7,085 bases of DNA. Source: Acidobacteriota bacterium (lineage in GTDB: Bacteria > Acidobacteriota > Terriglobia > UBA7540). Below are positions 1-4,360 of this stretch, one piece after another. How positions within the stretch are numbered: position 1 is the first letter of the stretch; each line of letters opens with the position of its first letter. The DNA is taken from NCBI GenBank assembly GCA_021789565.1, contig JAJYJL010000415.1:1-7085 (forward strand), given 5' to 3'. A program made the translations under genes and the position numbers. The notes beneath the pieces were generated by a model that was not told where the DNA came from, made no database searches, and saw only the letters and a list, made by a program, of their open reading frames with translations.

Positions 1-423
1 GGGGGGCGTCCCGTTGTAGATCAGCGGCAGTTCGACGTTGTGGAGCGCCGAAGCGCGCGCCAGCAGGTTGAAAGTCTGGAAGACAAAACCGATTTCCTTG
101 TTGCGGATGTAAGCCAGTTCGTCGTCCGTCAGTTCGCTCACCAGCCTTCCGTTCAGCCAGTACTGTCCGCTGGTGGGCGTGTCGAGGCAGCCGATCAGGT
201 TCATCAGCGTGGACTTGCCCGATCCTGAAGGCCCCATGATGGCTACGTATTCTCCGCGCACGATGGAGAAGGAGATACCGGAAAGCGCGTTGACGCTCAC
301 CGCTTCCATGTCATAGGTCTTCCACAGGTCCTGGGCAAGGATGATGATGTTGTCCGGCGAGGGCGAATCGTCACCGTCCCGTCCGGCATGGACTTGAGGT
401 TCTGTCGTCGAGAAAGGTTCCAT
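1..423 (-). CDS. ABC transporter ATP-binding protein, MacB/LolD type (partial, C-terminus beyond left edge)
   Basis: The first 141 codons of an ABC ATPase read leftward from ATG 423-421; the frame is open to the window edge. The Walker A motif GPSGSGKST lies at residues 64-72 and the Q-loop (GFVFQTFNL) has its glutamine at 116. The stretch [14 protein letters not shown] after Walker A is typical of the MacB/LolD/FtsE-like family, whose ATPases drive lipoprotein release or tripartite efflux rather than classic import. Signature motif, Walker B and H-loop would lie outside the window, so activity cannot be judged. The first nucleotide-binding strand begins near residue 26, giving an acidic, probably disordered extension of about 25 residues not usual in LolD; no better internal start is visible. 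The gene begins 57 nt after the adaptor gene on the same strand, so the two are probably cotranscribed. MacB versus stand-alone LolD-type ATPase cannot be decided because it depends on whether a permease domain is fused or separate. Confidence 0.93.
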   Translation of the reverse strand, partial: MEPFSTTEPQVHAGRDGDDSPSPDNIIILAQDLWKTYDMEAVSVNALSGISFSIVRGEYVAIMGPSGSGKSTLMNLIGCLDTPTSGQYWLNGRLVSELTDDELAYIRNKEIGFVFQTFNLLARASALHNVELPLIYNGTPP

Positions 424-480
424 GTTATTCTCTCGAACTTTCACAAAGTAAATTCAGCTTAGCCGACTGGCCTTTTGCCA

Positions 481-2040
481 TTACGTTGATGTGGGCTGGC
501 CCAGGGCCTTGGCGCTGTTGTCAATCTTGACCCGTGCATCGTTCTTCAGAGTACGAAGCACCTGATAACTACCGGTAACAATCTCGTCGCCGGGTTTTAC
601 TCCGCTGAGCACCTCAACGTTCATGGTGCCCATAATCCCCGTCTTAACAGACGTGAACACTGCCTTGCCGTCCCGGACCATGAACACACCCTGGATCTCC
701 TTCTTTTCATCGGCCGTCTGACCTGTCGCGACGGGCTCTGCTGCCAGGGCCTTGCCCTCGGCACTGGCTTTCTTTTCCCGTTCCAGCTCGCCCTCGCTCC
801 GGACCGTCAGCGCCTGGATCGGAATAACAATGGCGTCCTTCCGCGTGGCCGTTGTGATCTTGGCGGTGGCGGACAGACCGGGGCGCAGCCCTTCAGGAGG
901 ATCGTCCAACGTGACAGAAACCGTAAAGTCCTTGGCTTCGCCGGAGCTTGACGCGGTGCTTTGGGCGCTGCTGGTGGTGGTCTGGCCGGAAGTGGAACTG
1001 AGGGCGCTCATCCCTATCTCGCTCACATGGCCCTTGAATTTCTTGTCGGGGATGGCATCAATGGTGACCTCGGCCGGCTGCCCCATTTTGATGCCCAGAA
1101 TGTCGGTTTCGTCCACGTTCACCACGGCGTTGATGACGGCCAGATTGGCAACCTGAAACAGCGCGCTGCCCGTGGAGTTTTGGATGCCGGGAACGACGTT
1201 TTCACCCTCATGCACGGGAAGATAGGTGATGACGCCATCGAAGGGCGCGGTGTAGATGGTCTGGTCACGCTGGTTCTCGATGCTGACCAACTGCGCCTGG
1301 TTTTGCAGCACACGGGCGTGGGACATATCACGGTTGTATACGGCCTGGTTCAGTTGTGCCTTGGCCTGTGCCACCTGCGCCTTGGAAGATTCGACGGCCG
1401 CATCTGCCACTTGATAATTGCTCAGGTTCTGGTCGAAGGTTTGCCGCGAAATCAGCTGCGACTTGAGCATCTGCTCCGCGCGCGAGAAATCGTCCTTGGC
1501 CTGCTGGAGCTTGGCCTGCGCCTGAGACAGGTTGGCCTGGGCGGTTTGGAGGTTTGCTGTAGCTGAATTGACAGCCGCCTCTTGAACCTGGGAGTCGGCG
1601 TGCGCCGACCTTACGGCGGCCTGCTGGGCTTTTACGCCGGCCTCCTGCTGAATGTCTTCTGTGCGAAGCAGGAGCTGGCCTTTCTTGACGCGGTCGCCCT
1701 CCTTGACAAATATCTCCGTTACTTTGCCCATGGAGTTGGCGTTGACGGTGGCGAACTTGTCCGGGGGCGGCTTGATTTCCCCTGAAGCCGTCACGATTGC
1801 GGAGAGGTCCTGCCGCACAACTTTACCCGTTTGCACGGTGATCAGCCCGCGGTGGCTCCATGCAATCCCGCCAATCACCAGGGCGGCCAGGACCGCCACG
1901 CCGCCAACGAGCAGAATGATTTTCTTTGTCTTTGAGAGACCACGCTTGCCGTGCCCGCCCGGGCCGGCATGCCGCGAACCCGAGTCTTGTCCGTCAAGAT
2001 GCCTGACCTGGCCTATATTGAGTTCTGTGGTTTGAGCCAT
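481..2040 (-). CDS. Periplasmic adaptor (membrane-fusion) protein, HlyD/MacA family
   Basis: A 519-aa inner-membrane-anchored adaptor expected to link an ABC permease to an outer-membrane duct or act with it in the periplasm. A polar N-terminal tail (1-40) precedes one membrane helix (about 41-61). The first biotinyl-lipoyl half follows (about 97-128, VTEIFVKEGDRVKKGQLLL), then a long Ala/Gln-rich coiled-coil hairpin (about 130-260). The second lipoyl half starts at 261 with TIYTAPFDGVITYLPVHEGE, followed by a beta-barrel domain (about 301-400) and a membrane-proximal domain (about 402-508). A Ser/Thr/Gly linker (347-369) interrupts the barrel and a Lys/Glu-rich insert (415-447) lies in the last domain; both lengthen the protein beyond MacA, which is near 370 aa. 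ATG 2040 is chosen because GAGAAGG lies 5 nt upstream; in-frame codons back to 2121 have no comparable site and run through a leader hairpin. It precedes the ABC ATPase gene, the usual macA-macB order. The substrate cannot be inferred. Confidence 0.95.
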   Translation of the reverse strand: MAQTTELNIGQVRHLDGQDSGSRHAGPGGHGKRGLSKTKKIILLVGGVAVLAALVIGGIAWSHRGLITVQTGKVVRQDLSAIVTASGEIKPPPDKFATVNANSMGKVTEIFVKEGDRVKKGQLLLRTEDIQQEAGVKAQQAAVRSAHADSQVQEAAVNSATANLQTAQANLSQAQAKLQQAKDDFSRAEQMLKSQLISRQTFDQNLSNYQVADAAVESSKAQVAQAKAQLNQAVYNRDMSHARVLQNQAQLVSIENQRDQTIYTAPFDGVITYLPVHEGENVVPGIQNSTGSALFQVANLAVINAVVNVDETDILGIKMGQPAEVTIDAIPDKKFKGHVSEIGMSALSSTSGQTTTSSAQSTASSSGEAKDFTVSVTLDDPPEGLRPGLSATAKITTATRKDAIVIPIQALTVRSEGELEREKKASAEGKALAAEPVATGQTADEKKEIQGVFMVRDGKAVFTSVKTGIMGTMNVEVLSGVKPGDEIVTGSYQVLRTLKNDARVKIDNSAKALGQPTST

Positions 2041-2055
2041 TTTAACCTTCTCAGG

Positions 2056-2078
2056 GATCTCCTTTTTCAAAGGAGATC
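2056..2078 (-). promoter_or_regulatory. Leader hairpin next to the adaptor ribosome binding site
   Basis: A perfect 10-bp inverted repeat with a 3-nt loop: GATCTCCTTT (2056-2065), TTC (2066-2068), AAAGGAGATC (2069-2078). In the adaptor mRNA it reads GATCTCCTTT-GAA-AAAGGAGATC and ends 15 nt before the start codon, just 5' of the GAGAAGG used for initiation. The 3' arm contains a strong Shine-Dalgarno-like AAGGAG, but at 18 nt from the ATG it is too far away for normal initiation; the 5' arm holds its CTCC complement. It could be a translational control, a standby-site structure or an mRNA stabiliser. No run of T follows it, so it is not a terminator. Confidence 0.6.
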
Positions 2079-2098
2079 GGAAACTAATCCGGATGGCG

Positions 2099-2114
2099 CT
2101 GCACTCCCATGCAG
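2099..2114 (-). repeat. Short inverted repeat in the adaptor leader
   Basis: CTGCA (2099-2103) and TGCAG (2110-2114) flank a 6-nt spacer. In the leftward transcript this would be a 5-bp stem whose loop is TGGGAG, placing a GGA in a hairpin loop. It lies 59 nt upstream of the adaptor start. A stem of this length can arise by chance; it is listed because it falls in a series of three hairpins in the same predicted leader. Confidence 0.3.
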
Positions 2115-2127
2115 GAACCAAAACCGC

Positions 2128-2139
2128 CGGGACTTCCCG
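2128..2139 (-). repeat. Short inverted repeat near the predicted 5' end of the adaptor leader
   Basis: CGGGA (2128-2132) and TCCCG (2135-2139) are separated by 2 nt, making a 12-bp near-palindrome. It lies 25-36 nt downstream of the -10 element of the leftward ECF-like promoter, so it could be the first stem of the leader RNA or a DNA-binding half-site pair. The evidence is the symmetry alone. Confidence 0.28.
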
Positions 2140-2150
2140 TGACAGAGTTC

Positions 2151-2166
2151 ATTCTTACAATTCTTA
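2151..2166. repeat. Tandem direct repeat ATTCTTA just downstream of the leftward -10
   Basis: ATTCTTA occurs at 2151-2157 and again at 2160-2166, 9 bp apart start to start (on the minus strand, TAAGAAT twice). The second copy overlaps the predicted -10 element of the leftward promoter. Direct repeats at about one helical turn can be binding sites for dimeric response regulators, but the motif is short and AT-rich and may be chance. Confidence 0.25.
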
Positions 2167-2193
2167 TACGTACGGGAACCGGAAAAGGTTCCA
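2164..2193 (-). promoter_or_regulatory. Candidate ECF-sigma promoter for the adaptor/ABC operon
   Basis: Read leftward, TGGAACCTTTT begins at 2193 and CGTATAA occupies 2170-2164, with 17 nt between TGGAAC and CGTATAA. This resembles the ECF (group IV sigma) pattern of an AAC-containing -35 box and a CGT-containing -10 box; the sigma-W class, TGAAAC-N16-CGTA, is a well-known example. The predicted start would be near 2157, giving a leader of about 115 nt. The -35 box is one arm of an inverted repeat, GGAACC (2175-2180) and GGTTCC (2187-2192) on the plus strand, so a repressor or regulator could also bind here. An overlapping reading as a poor sigma-70 -10 (TATAAG) has no matching -35. Confidence 0.4.
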
Positions 2194-2221
2194 CTTCGGG
2201 AATCATGATTTGCCCGGATAT

Positions 2222-2234
2222 CCTCCCTGGGAGG
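2222..2234. repeat. Palindrome CCTCCC-T-GGGAGG
   Basis: A 13-bp odd-centred perfect palindrome: CCTCCC (2222-2227), T, GGGAGG (2229-2234). It lies 29 bp upstream of the leftward ECF-like -35 box, a reasonable position for an activator or repressor operator. The single-nucleotide centre rules out a hairpin of the full length, favouring protein binding over RNA structure if it is functional. Confidence 0.3.
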
Positions 2235-2312
2235 CCACGCCATGGGAAGCTGTTCCTTTGCAATTTCTCTTAATATTTTACAGCCGCTTGGCCGGTAATG
2301 ACACGCGAATTA

Positions 2313-2355
2313 GCCCGGAAGGGGGTGGATTGCAGGCCGGGAAAAGGGTCCGGGC
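2313..2355. repeat. GC-rich 7-bp inverted repeat with 29-nt spacer
   Basis: GCCCGGA (2313-2319) is the exact reverse complement of TCCGGGC (2349-2355). A competing pair, AGGCCG (2334-2339) and CGGCCT (2355-2360), overlaps it, so the segment could fold in two mutually exclusive ways. It lies between the two divergent promoters and is not obviously transcribed. No riboswitch or sRNA class is recognised. Confidence 0.25.
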
Positions 2356-2477
2356 GGCCTTCAAAATGCTCAATGCGAATTTGCTCTCTCAGGCCACCCT
2401 CCAACCCCAAATTACATCCCTATAAGTCGGAAAACCTCTAGAACCTGTTACTATTGATTCTGAGGGCTTGGAATTGG

Positions 2478-2506
2478 TTGACTTTCTCGTTTTCGAAAAA
2501 TAAAAT
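2478..2506 (+). promoter_or_regulatory. Sigma-70-type promoter for the GWxTD/barrel operon
   Basis: TTGACT (2478-2483) and TAAAAT (2501-2506) are separated by exactly 17 bp; each box matches the housekeeping consensus at 5 of 6 positions. Transcription should begin near 2513, giving a leader of about 50 nt. This argues against any start codon of the GWxTD gene upstream of about 2515, such as the in-frame TTG at 2454. The spacer contains a perfect 10-bp palindrome, TTTTCGAAAA (2490-2499), which could be a repressor site. Confidence 0.68.
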
Positions 2507-2518
2507 TGAGGATATTGA

Positions 2519-2540
2519 TTCTCCGAGGCGGAGAAGGAGG
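2519..2540 (+). promoter_or_regulatory. 5' leader hairpin abutting a Shine-Dalgarno sequence
   Basis: TTCTCCG (2519-2525), loop AGG (2526-2528) and CGGAGAA (2529-2535) form a perfect 7-bp triloop hairpin starting about 6 nt from the predicted mRNA 5' end. GGAGG (2536-2540) follows directly. From GGAGG the best-spaced start would be TTG 2547 (6-nt spacer), while ATG 2562 is served by AAAGGA (2553-2558), 3 nt upstream. The hairpin may stabilise the 5' end or modulate access to the GGAGG. Confidence 0.5.
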
Positions 2541-2561
2541 GTGAAGTTGGGGAAAGGACTC

Positions 2562-4295
2562 ATGGGCACTCGGGAACTCAATAGCCGAGCTCGTTGGATT
2601 GCTGTGATTCTGCTGGTGGCTGGCGCGCTGGGAGCGGCGGTTTTACCTGCTTTTGCCGGCAAGGACAAGAAAGAAGACAAGGCCAAAGAGGAACAGAAGC
2701 TTACCAAGCAGGAGCGAAAGCGGCAGAAGGCAATCCAGAAGGAAATGGAGAGCCCGTATAAGCAGTGGATTAACGGGCCCATCGGTTACCTCATTACACC
2801 CGCTGAGCGCGAGGCGTTCAAGAAGTTCACCACCGATGAGGAGCGCGACCAGTTCATCGAGGAATTTTGGCGGCGGCGCAACCCCAACCCCGGCTCTTCT
2901 GAGAACACATTCAAAGAAGAAATTTACCGCCGTATCGCGTATGCAAACGAGCATTATTCTTCCGGCATCCCCGGCTGGCGAACTGACCGCGGGCACATCT
3001 ACATCATGTATGGCCCTCCGGACGAGATTGAAAGCCATCCGAGCGGTGGAACCTATATAGCTAACCCGTCCGATCTCCCCTATTCCGGTCCCGACGCCTC
3101 TAATCAGATGACGACCTATCCGTTTGAGGACTGGACCTACCGCTATATTCCCGGGATCGGCGAAAATGTTGAACTTGAGTTCGTGGACCCCACCATGACC
3201 GGTGAGTACCACCTCACCATGAACCCCTGCGAAAAAGACGCCATGGCGAATGTGCCGGGTGACATGACGGGGTGCCAGGGCGGCGTTGCGATCGGGTCCA
3301 TCTGGAACCCCAACCTTGTGATTAGTCCCAGCCAGTTGAATAGCAGCAGCAGCGGCGGCTCGGGGGGATCCATGGTGACGTCCAACATGATGGGCGCGAA
3401 GTACGATGAATTCAACCGTCTGGACCTCTACTCGAAGATCTTCCAGGCGCCCTCCGTTAAATTCAACGACCTGAAAACGATGGTGACTTCAACGCTGACG
3501 GCTCAACTTCTGCCCTTCAGTGTTCGGACCGACTTTGTCAAGATTACGGACGACACAGTGCTCACGCCAGTCACCATTCAGGTCCCGAACCGCGAGATGC
3601 AGTTTGAGAACAAAGATGGCGTAATGCACGCCGTTCTTGACATCTATGGCCGGCTCACAACGATAGGCGGTAGAGTTGCCAATACTTTTGAGGACAGTGT
3701 CGCGGTGGACGTCCCGCAGCATGATTTCCAGGCTTATGTGAACCAGAAATCGGTCTATCAGAAGGCCGTTTACCTGCGCCCCGGGCGTTACAAGCTGAGC
3801 ATTGTGGTCAAGGATGACCACAGCGGCCATATGGGGTCAGAGAATCTGGGAATTGAGGTGCCGCAATTCAGCAATAGTAAACTGAGCAGCAGTTCGCTGA
3901 TCCTGGCGGATCTGATCCAGCCGCTTCCGACCAGTGAGGTGGGTTCGGGCCGGTTTGTCATCGGGGGCACAAAAGTGCGCCCCAATGTAAATCAGGTCTT
4001 TACACAGAGCCAGAACTTTGGTATTTACATGCAGGTCTATAATCTGGGTATTGATCCGAAAACGCACCTGCCGTCCGCGAATATCGATTACCTGATTTCG
4101 AAGGACGGTAAAGCGATTTTGAACCAGACGGAATCGGCGGCCAACATCAAAGATGCTTCAGAGCAGGTTACTCTGGAAAAAACGATGCCGGTCAAGCTGC
4201 TCGAGCCTGGGAAATACACATTGCAGATCAAGATTACAGACAAAGTGAAGGACCAGACGGATACCCAGACGACCAACTTCCAGGTTGAGAAGTAG
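2562..4295 (+). CDS. Secreted GWxTD-domain protein
   Basis: A 577-aa exported protein. A signal peptide covers about 1-32 (Arg-containing n-region, hydrophobic 12-29, cleavage probably after the Ala of PAFA). A Lys/Glu/Gln-rich, probably helical segment (33-63) follows. The GWxTD domain covers about 66-215: it includes YLITPAEREAFKKFTTDEER (75-94) and FWRRRNPNP (102-110), the defining GWRTD (138-142), then GHIYIMYGPPDEIE (144-157). Domains of this name are common in Acidobacteriota and Bacteroidota but have no established activity. Residues 216-577 are beta-rich with repeated Tyr/Val strands, suggesting one or more immunoglobulin-like folds. Two cysteines, C223 and C238, are 15 apart and could form a disulfide in the periplasm. 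A Ser/Gly linker (260-270) separates regions. ATG 2562 gives the best signal peptide; TTG 2547, with GGAGG 6 nt upstream, is a credible alternative adding five residues. The barrel gene follows after 65 nt, with no terminator between them. Confidence 0.93.
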   Translation: MGTRELNSRARWIAVILLVAGALGAAVLPAFAGKDKKEDKAKEEQKLTKQERKRQKAIQKEMESPYKQWINGPIGYLITPAEREAFKKFTTDEERDQFIEEFWRRRNPNPGSSENTFKEEIYRRIAYANEHYSSGIPGWRTDRGHIYIMYGPPDEIESHPSGGTYIANPSDLPYSGPDASNQMTTYPFEDWTYRYIPGIGENVELEFVDPTMTGEYHLTMNPCEKDAMANVPGDMTGCQGGVAIGSIWNPNLVISPSQLNSSSSGGSGGSMVTSNMMGAKYDEFNRLDLYSKIFQAPSVKFNDLKTMVTSTLTAQLLPFSVRTDFVKITDDTVLTPVTIQVPNREMQFENKDGVMHAVLDIYGRLTTIGGRVANTFEDSVAVDVPQHDFQAYVNQKSVYQKAVYLRPGRYKLSIVVKDDHSGHMGSENLGIEVPQFSNSKLSSSSLILADLIQPLPTSEVGSGRFVIGGTKVRPNVNQVFTQSQNFGIYMQVYNLGIDPKTHLPSANIDYLISKDGKAILNQTESAANIKDASEQVTLEKTMPVKLLEPGKYTLQIKITDKVKDQTDTQTTNFQVEK

Positions 4296-4360
4296 GCTCT
4301 GGGTCGAGTGCCGGGTCCAAAGCAGGGGTTAACCTCTAATCCGGGCCAGACGAGAGTATT

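Larger units (their letters stand above)
2041..2561. other. Divergent intergenic regulatory region
   Basis: About 520 bp separate the divergently read adaptor and GWxTD genes. I see no credible gene here; the open frames that cross it have no ribosome binding site or recognisable domain. The content is regulatory: an ECF-like promoter on the minus strand, a sigma-70-type promoter on the plus strand, two leader hairpins and several further inverted repeats (2099-2114, 2128-2139, 2222-2234, 2313-2355), each listed separately. The middle stretch, roughly 2235-2450, holds no promoter I could convincingly match on either strand. Confidence 0.8.

Noticed and set aside
467..480. TGGC/GCCA mini-hairpin between the adaptor and ABC genes
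   Set aside because: A four-base-pair stem with no T-run after it on the transcribed strand; too weak to call a terminator.
961..1566. A 201-codon plus-strand open frame
   Set aside because: It is antisense to the adaptor's coiled coil; its Leu/Gly/Val-rich repetitive product mirrors the Ala/Gln repeats of the real protein.
2041..2121. N-terminal extension of the adaptor from ATG 2121
   Set aside because: The extra 27 codons run through the 10-bp hairpin and lack a good ribosome site, while ATG 2040 has GAGAAGG 5 nt upstream.
2454..2561. N-terminal extension of the GWxTD protein from TTG 2454
   Set aside because: This segment contains the -35/-10 promoter and the leader hairpin, and would place an Arg-rich 36-residue stretch before the signal peptide.
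2643..3212. A 189-codon minus-strand open frame with a hydrophobic C-terminus
   Set aside because: It is antisense to the GWxTD domain; its Leu-rich end is the complement of the Lys/Glu/Gln-rich segment of the real protein.
3342..3370. AGC/GGC triplet run
   Set aside because: It is short and in frame, and simply encodes the Ser/Gly linker at residues 260-270 of the GWxTD protein; not a microsatellite of note.
4296..4360. Possible terminator or promoter between the GWxTD and barrel genes
   Set aside because: Only a short GGTTAACC palindrome is present, with no stable hairpin plus T-run and no -35/-10 pair, so cotranscription is more likely.
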